Shown here piece after piece: positions 1 to 5,645 of a DNA stretch of 7,672 bases. A program made the translations under genes and the position numbers. The notes under the pieces were generated by a model, which searched no databases, was not told the DNA's origin, and worked only from the letters and a program-made list of their open reading frames with translations. Position 1 is the stretch's first letter; the number at the start of each line of letters is the position of its first letter. Origin of the DNA: Prevotellaceae bacterium (GTDB lineage Bacteria > Bacteroidota > Bacteroidia > Bacteroidales > UBA932); assembly GCA_031259225.1 (NCBI GenBank), contig JAIRLT010000109.1:1-7672 (forward strand), in the 5' to 3' direction.

Positions 1-123
1 GCTGCTTTTTTAGCGACTACTTTTTTCGGCGCTGCTTTTTTGGCGACTACTTTTTTCTTCGGCGCTGCTTTTTTAGCGACTACTTTTTTCTTCGGCGCTG
101 CTTTTTTTACTGCAGGTTTCGGC
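1..123 (-). repeat. In-frame tandem repeat coding the Lys/Ala/Pro tail of the GH57 protein
   Basis: Units at 1-30, 31-63 and 64-96 are almost identical (30, 33 and 33 bases), with a degenerate unit at 97-123. The 33-base units encode KKAAPKKKVVA, and the 30-base unit lacks one lysine codon. Unit lengths are multiples of three, so copy-number change keeps the frame. The array continues past the window start, so its total length is unknown. The peptide resembles the basic AKP-rich tails of bacterial histone-H1-like proteins, which is a resemblance in composition only. Confidence 0.9.
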
Positions 124-1466
124 TCTAATTCCAGAGCGGCTGCAAGAGGAGAGATTCTTTTACTCATAATAGTTTTTTTAAGTTTTTGTTTTACTAATTT
201 TGAATTAGTATTAATTAAAATTTCCTGCAATGTTAGTGATTTTTTTGATATCTTTCTTTTTTTTGTATTACTTTTTTCAACATGGTTATTAACACGAATG
301 GTAAAATCACTTAGTACATTCATGTAATTTATGAATGCTTCGTAAGGGGTGTTATAGGGGTTGAAATACTTGTGTACCGCGCCATCCGAGAAAAATTTAG
401 TACACATATAATAGAAGTGATCGCTTGCTTGCAGGCATCGAAATTCATGTAATAAATTTTTTTCATTTACCTGTTTTATTTTTTCCGCCAGCCGGTATAA
501 TTTGTCGATGGCTTCATTTTGCAATTCATTCCCGAGCCATGCGCTGACGTCGCGTTCTTCGTCTGCCCATGAAATCGGGTAGGGAACATGCAGCGGCGCA
601 ACGGCGCGATGTTTCTTCGCCGCCTTCCCGGGCGTCAAAAATTCAAACTTGGAATGGGCGAGGACTTGTTCCGGCAGGTGGCGGAAAAAAGCAAAAATAC
701 CTGTTTCTATTGATTGGTGTTCGCCGAAAGTTTCGTAGTCCATGAACAAATTTACAATATCATCTTTTGTGGCGGTGTTGTTCAACCATCCAATATATTT
801 TTCGGCGGTGAGCGGCCATTCGCTCCATCCGCGGTCTGAAAAACGGAATGCGATGTCGTCGCTCAAACGGTAATTTTTCAATAACAATTTTAAATTCGGA
901 CATTCGGGATTGGAATAAATGTAGTTCGGGCTTTTCCATCCCAGCACGTGGCGCGCGCCTTCGGTGAGCATCACGGAATAGCCCATGCCGGCTATCTTTG
1001 CGCCGATTTCATCCGAATAAATCAATTCGGTATTGCGAAAAACCGCCGGCGTTTGTTTGAAGTGTTTTTTGATTAACGCGCGGTGCAAATTAATTTGTTC
1101 TTCAAATTCACTAAAATCTTTCAACGACGCCAGCGAGTGCGCATAAGTTTCCGATAAAAATTCTACGCAACCGGTTTCCGCCAATGCTTTAAAGCTATCC
1201 AGGACTTCCGGCGCATATTTTTCAAATTGTTCAATAGCCGTGCCCGTTATGGAAAAACTTACCTGAAAAGCGTTGCCATATTCCGCAATAAGTTCCAACA
1301 AAACCCGGTTCATCGGCAAGTAGCAGCGATTAGCCACTTTCTGCATAATCGACCGGTTGGCAAATTCATCGTAATAATCCTGTTTTGCGCCTATATCAAA
1401 AAAGCGGTATTGGCGCAATCGCAGGGGCTGGTGTACTTGAAAATATAGACATAATGTTTTTTTCAT
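1..1466 (-). CDS. GH57 alpha-amylase-like glycoside hydrolase with lysine-rich C-terminal tail (partial, 3' end beyond window)
   Basis: An open frame of 488 codons runs from the ATG at 1466 to the left edge without a stop, so the C-terminus is missing. The N-terminus MKKTLCLYFQVHQP carries the HQP motif of GH57 (residues 12-14). SETYAHS follows at 105-111, FRNTELIYSD at 143-152 (E147 is the likely nucleophile) and FMDYETFGEH at 241-250 (D243 is the likely general acid). GH57 enzymes cleave or transfer alpha-glucans, and this one is probably cytoplasmic because no signal peptide is seen. The catalytic part appears to end near residue 395. An AT-rich, Lys/Ser/Asn-rich linker (about 396-440) follows, then repeats of KKAAPKKKVVA to the edge. 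It is the last visible gene of the putative glycogen operon, 53 bases after the glycosyltransferase. The family call is firm; substrate and tail function are not known. Confidence 0.93.
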   Translation of the reverse strand, partial: MKKTLCLYFQVHQPLRLRQYRFFDIGAKQDYYDEFANRSIMQKVANRCYLPMNRVLLELIAEYGNAFQVSFSITGTAIEQFEKYAPEVLDSFKALAETGCVEFLSETYAHSLASLKDFSEFEEQINLHRALIKKHFKQTPAVFRNTELIYSDEIGAKIAGMGYSVMLTEGARHVLGWKSPNYIYSNPECPNLKLLLKNYRLSDDIAFRFSDRGWSEWPLTAEKYIGWLNNTATKDDIVNLFMDYETFGEHQSIETGIFAFFRHLPEQVLAHSKFEFLTPGKAAKKHRAVAPLHVPYPISWADEERDVSAWLGNELQNEAIDKLYRLAEKIKQVNEKNLLHEFRCLQASDHFYYMCTKFFSDGAVHKYFNPYNTPYEAFINYMNVLSDFTIRVNNHVEKSNTKKRKISKKSLTLQEILINTNSKLVKQKLKKTIMSKRISPLAAALELEPKPAVKKAAPKKKVVAKKAAPKKKVVAKKAAPKKVVAKKA

Positions 1467-1483
1467 ATCAAATATTGTTTTAT

Positions 1484-1497
1484 CGTAAGTTGTAAGT
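1484..1497. repeat. Two heptamers (YGTAAGT) in the GT-GH57 gap
   Basis: CGTAAGT and TGTAAGT stand side by side in the 53-base gap between the glycosyltransferase stop and the GH57 start. The pair alone could be chance. It is listed because the other gap of this operon and the region upstream also hold heptamer tandem repeats. No terminator-like hairpin is seen in this gap, which fits co-transcription. Confidence 0.4.
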
Positions 1498-1519
1498 CAT
1501 AAAAGGTATGAATACTTTT

Positions 1520-2809
1520 TTACTGGTCTTTTGGTACAACCGAAGCGTATATATTTTTTACTTTCTGCGCTGCATGATCCCATTTCAACGCATTTACTTC
1601 GTCAAGCCCGCAACGGACAGCCATTTTCGACAACGCCGGGTAAGCCAGCAATCCGTAAATCGCATCGGCTAATGCATTCACATCCCAAAAATCTACCTTG
1701 ATAGCGTATTTCAACACTTCTGCCACGCCCGATTGCTTCGATATGATTGTCGGCACTTCCGAGCGCATGGCTTCCAACGGGGAAATACCGAACGGCTCCG
1801 ACACTGACGGCATCACATAGACGTCGCTGTGCGCGAACATGCGTTGTACGTCGGCGCCCTGCAAAAATCCCGTAAAGTGGAAATGGGTGGCGATGCCTAA
1901 CTTTGCTACCCGGCGGATAGAACGGTGGAGCATATCGCCGCTGCCAGCCATTACAAAACGGACATTGCGGAAATTTTTCAATACTTTGGCTGCCGCTTCT
2001 ATGAAATATTCCGGTCCCTTTTGGAATGTAACCCTGCCAAGGAATGTAACGACCTTTTCGCTCACGCCGCGGCGTTCGTAAACCGACGGGTAACTGTCGA
2101 ATGCTACCGCATTATGCACGGTAATCACCTTTTCGGGAGCAATGCCATACTTGCTTATAACAATATTGCGGGTGAGATGGCTCACTGTAATCACGCTGTC
2201 GGCTGCCATCATGCCCATCCGTTCGATGTCGTACACCAGCCGGTTTATATTTTCGCCGCTGCGGTCAAATTCCGTAGCGTGCACATGTATCACCAGAGGC
2301 TTGCCCGAAATTTTCTTGGCGGCAATGCCGGCAGGATAGGTAAGCCAGTCGTGCGCATGAATGACGTCGAACGTATTTTGCGCCGCCACCGATGCGCCGA
2401 CTAACGCATAATGCGCTACTTCTTCCAACAGGTTGCTGCCGTACCTTCCCGAAAAGGTATATTTGTTCCGGTACGAAATATGCGTGCTGTGTTCGCCGGT
2501 TTTCACAGCGCCGGTTACCAATTTTTCGTATTCTTCAGGGGATACGTAAGGTATCAGGTTAGAGCCTATTTCTACAAAGTCGATACGTTTCCAAAATTCT
2601 TCAAAGCCGGAAATGCCGAAACCCATTTCCACGTCGCTGGCGTTTACTATGCGCACGGCGCTTTGGTCTTCGTCGCCGTTGGCGCGGGGCATTACAAAAA
2701 GCACGTCTACGTCCTGTTTTGCCAATCCCTTGGTCAGCCCGTAGCACGCGGTGCCCAACCCTCCTGAAATATGTGGCGGAAATTCCCAACCGAACATTAG
2801 TACTTTCAT
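1520..2809 (-). CDS. GT4-type glycosyltransferase, putative alpha-glucan/glycogen synthase
   Basis: The protein has 429 residues with a GT-B architecture. The N-terminal Rossmann half starts MKVLMFGWEFPPHISGGLGT, in which GGLG at 16-19 is the glycine-rich donor loop typical of glycogen-synthase-like enzymes. HAHDW lies at 151-155. The C-terminal half has GRVTFQKG at 258-265 and SEPFGISPLEA at 337-347, giving the EX7E pair E338/E346 of retaining GT4 enzymes. There is no signal peptide, so it should be cytoplasmic, using a nucleotide-sugar donor. It sits between a glycogen debranching enzyme and a GH57 enzyme, an arrangement I know from Bacteroides genomes, so a role in making storage alpha-1,4-glucan is likely by context. 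The donor and the exact product cannot be read from the sequence. The start is the first ATG after an A-rich leader, 54 bases from the preceding stop. Confidence 0.9.
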   Translation of the reverse strand: MKVLMFGWEFPPHISGGLGTACYGLTKGLAKQDVDVLFVMPRANGDEDQSAVRIVNASDVEMGFGISGFEEFWKRIDFVEIGSNLIPYVSPEEYEKLVTGAVKTGEHSTHISYRNKYTFSGRYGSNLLEEVAHYALVGASVAAQNTFDVIHAHDWLTYPAGIAAKKISGKPLVIHVHATEFDRSGENINRLVYDIERMGMMAADSVITVSHLTRNIVISKYGIAPEKVITVHNAVAFDSYPSVYERRGVSEKVVTFLGRVTFQKGPEYFIEAAAKVLKNFRNVRFVMAGSGDMLHRSIRRVAKLGIATHFHFTGFLQGADVQRMFAHSDVYVMPSVSEPFGISPLEAMRSEVPTIISKQSGVAEVLKYAIKVDFWDVNALADAIYGLLAYPALSKMAVRCGLDEVNALKWDHAAQKVKNIYASVVPKDQ

Positions 2810-2853
2810 TGCACCTGTGGTTTTTTATTGTTTCACTTTGTAAATAACCTTAT

Positions 2854-2881
2854 TGTTCACTGTTCACTCTTCATTGTTCAT
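2854..2881. repeat. Four tandem heptamers overlapping the end of the debranching gene
   Basis: On the plus strand the units are TGTTCAC, TGTTCAC, TCTTCAT and TGTTCAT, 28 bases with no spacers. Read on the minus strand they supply the last codons (Met-Asn-Asn-Glu-Glu) and the TGA stop of the debranching enzyme, then run 10 bases into the intergenic gap. Short heptamer arrays of this kind are, to my knowledge, common between genes in some Bacteroidota and cyanobacteria. No function is evident. Confidence 0.75.
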
Positions 2882-4828
2882 TGCCGGTTGCTTGCTGTAT
2901 TTTGCAATAAGTTTCATACTGCGTAAAATTTCTGCTACGCTCCAAGCTTGCGAAATGGAGCCATTCTGCGCATGCGGCGGGTCGCCGTCGTACACTTCGG
3001 CGATAGAACAAATCCCATAAACGGTCATATCTTCTTCAAATCCGGCGACTAATTCTTTGGCTGTTTCCAAAAACTGTTTGCCATATACCCGGAAATTCGC
3101 TTCAATGTAGTGTCCCAACAGCCAAGGCCAAACGGTTCCCTGATGATAGGCTTTGTCGCGCGTAATCTGGTCGCCTTCGTAGTGCGCTTTGTACAGCGGG
3201 TTTTTCGGCGCCAGGGTACGCAGACCTTTTGGCGTGAGCAGTTCACTTTCCACCGCCTGCAATACTTTCCGTTTTACTTCATCCGGAAGAGGGCTGTAGG
3301 GCAGCGAACAGGCGATAACCTGATTGGGGCGCATAAAGACATTCTGTCCTTCTTCGCCCACATAGTCCGCTAAATGTTTGCGGACGGGCAACCAGAATGC
3401 GTGCACATAATTTTTTTCTATCAACTCGGGTATCTTTTCCCATTCCGCTATAAACTTGGTATCTTTATTCGCCCTTGCCAATTCAAGCGTGTAGCAAACG
3501 GCATTATACCAAAGCGCATTTACTTCTACCTGGTAGCCCGAACGCGGCGTAACCGGCTTGTCGCCTACGATAGCATCCATCCACGTGAGCGCTTTGCCTT
3601 CTTCTTCCGCCCATATCAAGCCGTTGTCATGCATACGGATACTTTTCACATCTCCGTGGCGGAACACTTCCAGAATGGATTTCATCTTTTTGCCGTAGGC
3701 TTTCCAGACCGCATGACCGGTGGCTTCGGCATATTGCTGGATAGCCCAGAAATACCACAGCGGCGCATCCACCGAATTGTAAGCCGCTTTTTCGTCTTTC
3801 CCGATATTCGGAAACAATCCGCTGTGCAGTTCGTTCGACATGGTGTCCAACACTTCCTTGCAACTTTTCGGGTCGTAGTTTGCCGCCAGCGTCAAGCCCG
3901 GCAAGGCGATGAACGTGTCGCGCCCCCAACGACCAAACCACGGATAACCTGCCATGACTTCCGTTCCGTTTTTCCGGTGCACGATAAATTGCCCCGCCGA
4001 ATATTTCAAACAATTCACATAGCTGTCGCGCGGCAAGCGGATAGACAAGGCTTCTTCAAAATCTTCCGGCAATGCCGGCGGATTTTGTTCATTAACCGAC
4101 GCTGAAAATATGATGCTTTCCCCTTTCCGGATGGGCAATTCAAAATAACCCGGCGTGAATAAATCTTCATGGAAATCGTAACCGCGGCGTTGTTCTTCGC
4201 GATATTCCACATTGTAGAACCAGTCGGGGGCGTCCACAAATTCACCTGCCTTGTCGGTCTGCATGTGCAGCCACGGGAAGCCGTCATACAATTTCGATTT
4301 GATGCCGTGCGGAATAATTTCATAACCGGTTTTCGCCACTGTATTCGCCATGCTCAGGCGGTGAACATTGCGGAACGCAAGAAACGGTTTTAACCGCAAC
4401 TTCGTCGGCGAATGCGCATCCAGCAAGGTATAGCGGAGCAGCAATTCATTCTCGCGGTGCATGAGCATGATTTCTTTTTTCAAAACTACGCCGCCCACAC
4501 GGTAAGTCAGCGTGGCTATCGGTTCATAGGCAAAATCGACAATGTATTTATGCCCGCGCGGTTCGTAGATACCCGGGAAACGGCGGATGCCAAGGTTAAA
4601 CGGCTGGTCGTGCTGCACAACAGTTTCGTCCAGCGACGACAATAACACATGGTTTTCCCCATCGAACCTGTCAATGGGCGCTACCAGCAAACCATGATAT
4701 TTCCGGGTATTGCAACAAACGATAGTAGTGCTTGTATATCCTCCTGTCCGGGTCGTCGCCAGAATTTCCCGCTCAAGCGAATACTCAAGGTTTACCAGTT
4801 CTGCTTTGTTAAAATTCAAATAAGCCAT
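2864..4828 (-). CDS. Glycogen debranching enzyme, GH133-type amylo-alpha-1,6-glucosidase
   Basis: The protein has 654 residues, the usual length of the compact bacterial/archaeal-type debranching enzyme. The N-terminal beta-rich domain (about 1-260) has the characteristic GGYTSTTIVCCNTRKYHGLLV region at 29-49. The C-terminal (alpha/alpha)6 domain (about 270-640) contains AGYPWFGRWGRDTFIALPGL (293-312), LTWMDA (414-419), YHQGTVWPWLLG (561-572) and AEVYDGDPPHAQNGSISQAW (610-629). By analogy with GH133/GH15 folds the catalytic acids are probably D418 and an acid in the EVYDGD stretch, but this is inferred. It removes alpha-1,6-linked glucose branch stubs from glycogen limit dextrin in the cytoplasm. 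It is the first gene of the putative operon, followed 54 bases later by the glycosyltransferase. The final five residues come from a heptamer repeat array and are probably dispensable. Confidence 0.95.
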   Translation of the reverse strand: MAYLNFNKAELVNLEYSLEREILATTRTGGYTSTTIVCCNTRKYHGLLVAPIDRFDGENHVLLSSLDETVVQHDQPFNLGIRRFPGIYEPRGHKYIVDFAYEPIATLTYRVGGVVLKKEIMLMHRENELLLRYTLLDAHSPTKLRLKPFLAFRNVHRLSMANTVAKTGYEIIPHGIKSKLYDGFPWLHMQTDKAGEFVDAPDWFYNVEYREEQRRGYDFHEDLFTPGYFELPIRKGESIIFSASVNEQNPPALPEDFEEALSIRLPRDSYVNCLKYSAGQFIVHRKNGTEVMAGYPWFGRWGRDTFIALPGLTLAANYDPKSCKEVLDTMSNELHSGLFPNIGKDEKAAYNSVDAPLWYFWAIQQYAEATGHAVWKAYGKKMKSILEVFRHGDVKSIRMHDNGLIWAEEEGKALTWMDAIVGDKPVTPRSGYQVEVNALWYNAVCYTLELARANKDTKFIAEWEKIPELIEKNYVHAFWLPVRKHLADYVGEEGQNVFMRPNQVIACSLPYSPLPDEVKRKVLQAVESELLTPKGLRTLAPKNPLYKAHYEGDQITRDKAYHQGTVWPWLLGHYIEANFRVYGKQFLETAKELVAGFEEDMTVYGICSIAEVYDGDPPHAQNGSISQAWSVAEILRSMKLIAKYSKQPAMNNEE

Positions 4829-4854
4829 GTGTCCTGTTCTTCAAAAAAAGCGTT

Positions 4855-4886
4855 GCAAGTTACTAATTTATCTTGGAATATAAAAA
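4855..4886 (-). promoter_or_regulatory. Possible promoter of the glycogen operon
   Basis: On the minus strand TAACTTGC (4862-4855) approximates the Bacteroidota -7 box TAnnTTTG, one T short. An all-T stretch at 4886-4882 lies about where the -33 TTTG would be, though it lacks the G. Transcription would start near 4849, leaving a leader of about 20 bases before the ATG at 4828. The match is weak in an AT-rich region. Confidence 0.3.
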
Positions 4887-4934
4887 TATTTTTTGCATTT
4901 TCCGTCGTAATAAATTTTGACTGTCCAATGCCAA

Positions 4935-4986
4935 CAGGCTGCAGGCTGTTAGAAATTTCAAAATTTAAAGGTTTCAAAATTTAAAG
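4935..4986. repeat. Heptamer pair and 15-base direct repeat upstream of the glycogen operon
   Basis: CAGGCTG occurs twice in tandem (4935-4941, 4942-4948). Just beyond, TTTCAAAATTTAAAG occurs twice (4956-4970 and 4972-4986), separated by one G. Both are exact. They look like slippage-type intergenic repeats and lie 107 bases or more upstream of the debranching start. The rest of 4829-4994 shows no gene. Confidence 0.75.
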
Positions 4987-4993
4987 TTTTATA

Positions 4994-5121
4994 GTGGTGC
5001 GCCGGTAGGAATTGCAACTCGCAACCACATTGCAGCAACCCGCAGACCACTTGGAAATGTTGCTGTGCAAGGGCTTTAAAATTCCGCTATTTATTCTTGC
5101 GCGCTACCGGAACACGACCAC
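4994..5121. other. Long interrupted inverted repeat, candidate structured RNA
   Basis: Nested complementary arms can be read directly: CCGGTAG (5002-5008) with CTACCGG (5104-5110); GGAATT (5008-5013) with AATTCC (5080-5085), sharing one base with the outer arm; and TTGCAGCAAC (5030-5039) with GTTGC-TG-TGCAA (5059-5070), which has a two-base bulge. GTG/CAC and GTGG/CCAC segments extend the outer stem to about 4994/5121. On the minus strand this would follow the small ORF at 5104-5214, whose stop lies inside the outer arm, and would precede the debranching gene. The strand and whether it is transcribed are unknown. It could be a transcribed regulatory element, an mRNA 3' structure, or a small dispersed repeat. 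Confidence 0.5.
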
Positions 5122-5214
5122 CAAGATAAAATGCAGCCACCACGCGCCGTTTTCATACGTCGTTACTTCGATTAAAAATACCTGTATTTGCAACCATTTT
5201 AATTTTATTTTCAT
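5104..5214 (-). CDS. Possible 36-residue membrane-associated small protein
   Basis: The frame starts at ATG 5214 and ends at TAG 5106-5104. It encodes a basic N-terminus (MKIKLKWLQI), a middle YENGAWW and a hydrophobic end (LHFILVVVFR), which could be a short membrane segment or a leader peptide. The upstream sequence is A-rich, as in Bacteroidota leaders, but I see no convincing promoter. The amphipathic composition and the GC-rich codons inside an AT-rich gap hint at real coding, but 36 codons can occur by chance. I do not recognise a family. The stop codon falls in the arm of the adjoining inverted repeat, and the glycogen operon begins 275 bases downstream on the same strand, so it might also be a leader ORF. 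Confidence 0.35.
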   Translation of the reverse strand: MKIKLKWLQIQVFLIEVTTYENGAWWLHFILVVVFR

Positions 5215-5273
5215 GATTTTATATTTTTTTTGTATTTTTCCCCTATAAATTTTGCAAGACATTTTTACCCGTA

Positions 5274-5305
5274 TGTGTGTAATTGAAGATTTTATGCTAA
5301 CTTTG
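5274..5305 (+). promoter_or_regulatory. Bacteroidota-type promoter for the plus-strand small RNA candidate
   Basis: TAACTTTG at 5298-5305 is an exact TAnnTTTG -7 box followed by C. TGTG at 5274-5277, 20 bases upstream, matches the -33 TTTG at three of four positions. Transcription would begin about 5310-5313, just ahead of the first hairpin. Confidence 0.55.
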
Positions 5306-5317
5306 CACTTCGTTTAT

Positions 5318-5381
5318 AAAAAACAGGCGCCTCGCCACCTAATAGGGAGGACTTGCCCCCACTAAGGCGTTTTGGCGCCTG
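5318..5381 (-). terminator. Intrinsic terminator on the minus strand, probably for the cysteine-rich protein gene
   Basis: Read on the minus strand, CAGGCGCC (5381-5374) pairs with GGCGCCTG (5331-5324) and is followed at once by TTTTTT (5323-5318). The inner part also pairs well (CGCC/GGCG, and GGGGG with CCTCC including one G-U). No minus-strand gene is seen between here and 5646 upstream, so it would give that gene a 3' untranslated region of about 320 bases. Confidence 0.6.
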
Positions 5382-5422
5382 AACCGTACGGTAGCGTAGT
5401 AAAGATTTTCTACCGGACGGTG

Positions 5423-5450
5423 AACAAGGGTTAGTTCTCCCTTGTTTTTA
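5423..5450 (+). terminator. Intrinsic terminator of the plus-strand small RNA candidate
   Basis: AACAAGGG (5423-5430) and CCCTTGTT (5439-5446) form an 8-bp stem with an 8-base loop. With the two T's that end the arm the T run is five long (5445-5449). On the opposite strand no T run follows, so this one works only for plus-strand transcripts. Confidence 0.6.
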
Positions 5451-5564
5451 CCTATTTCGAGAACATTTTTATTATTTCATGGTTGCACGATGAAACCCTA
5501 ACGAGGACAAGGCGCAACGGATGTTAGCGGTTGGTGGAAACGCTATTCTAACGGTTAATTTTTG
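5451..5564. other. Structured non-coding stretch rich in GTTAG/CTAAC pairs
   Basis: No plausible gene is present, but several inverted repeats are packed together: TTTCAT (5475-5480) with ATGAAA (5490-5495); GTTGC (5482-5486) with GCAAC (5514-5518); CTAAC (5498-5502) with GTTAG (5523-5527); and GTTAGCG (from 5523) with CGCTATTCTAAC, which carries a five-base bulge. Some compete, so alternative folds are possible. The remaining 5565-5645 is AT-rich with nothing I can name. The strand is unknown; on the minus strand it would be 3' untranslated sequence of the cysteine-rich gene. Confidence 0.4.
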
Positions 5565-5645
5565 TTTATTTTTGCATTATTGTAAGATTTGGTTTTTACA
5601 AACGTTTTAATCATCACCTATACCCATATGTTCGTCCATATCTGT

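Larger units (their letters stand above)
5312..5450 (+). ncRNA. Candidate small structured RNA of three stacked hairpins
   Basis: After the promoter-like TAACTTTG, three hairpins fill the rest of the transcript with single-base gaps. Hairpin 1 (5324-5381) has CAGGCGCC/GGCGCCTG, an inner CGCC/GGCG and a G-rich/C-rich tip around 5343-5364. Hairpin 2 (5383-5421) pairs ACCGTACGGTAG with CTACCGGACGGT, 11 of 12 bases. Hairpin 3 (5423-5446) pairs AACAAGGG with CCCTTGTT and ends in T's, like an intrinsic terminator. No ORF of note lies within. I checked for RNase P, tmRNA and SRP RNA signatures and found none. The transcript would be about 140 nt and antisense to the likely 3' untranslated region of the cysteine-rich gene. 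The exact 5' end is estimated. Confidence 0.5.

Noticed and set aside
1..123. CRISPR-like regular repeats
   Set aside because: The units are contiguous with no unique spacers and keep the reading frame of the GH57 protein, so they are a coding tandem repeat.
40..327. Plus-strand frame of Phe/Ala/Thr repeats at the left edge
   Set aside because: It is the antisense reading of the Lys/Ala/Pro repeat tail of the GH57 gene.
3374..4105. 243-codon plus-strand frame inside the debranching gene
   Set aside because: It is antisense to a clearly conserved coding sequence with all family motifs. The basic, irregular product is typical of a shadow frame.
5012..5248. 78-codon plus-strand frame in the intergenic region
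   Set aside because: Its product is low-complexity at the end, no promoter or leader is seen ahead of it, and it is explained by the inverted repeat and AT-rich DNA.
5381..5425. Group II intron domain V, suggested by GAACCGTACGG
   Set aside because: There is no 34-base domain V hairpin with the catalytic triad and tetraloop, and no reverse transcriptase or intron boundary nearby.
5496..5550. Integron attC site, suggested by CCCTAAC and GTTAG arms
   Set aside because: The core sites deviate from RYYYAAC and GTTRRRY, the spacing is too short, and no integrase or cassette array is present.
5567..5574. TATTTTTG as a plus-strand promoter box
   Set aside because: It matches TAnnTTTG but has no -33 TTTG at the right spacing, lies in a T-rich stretch and would only read antisense into the cysteine-rich gene.
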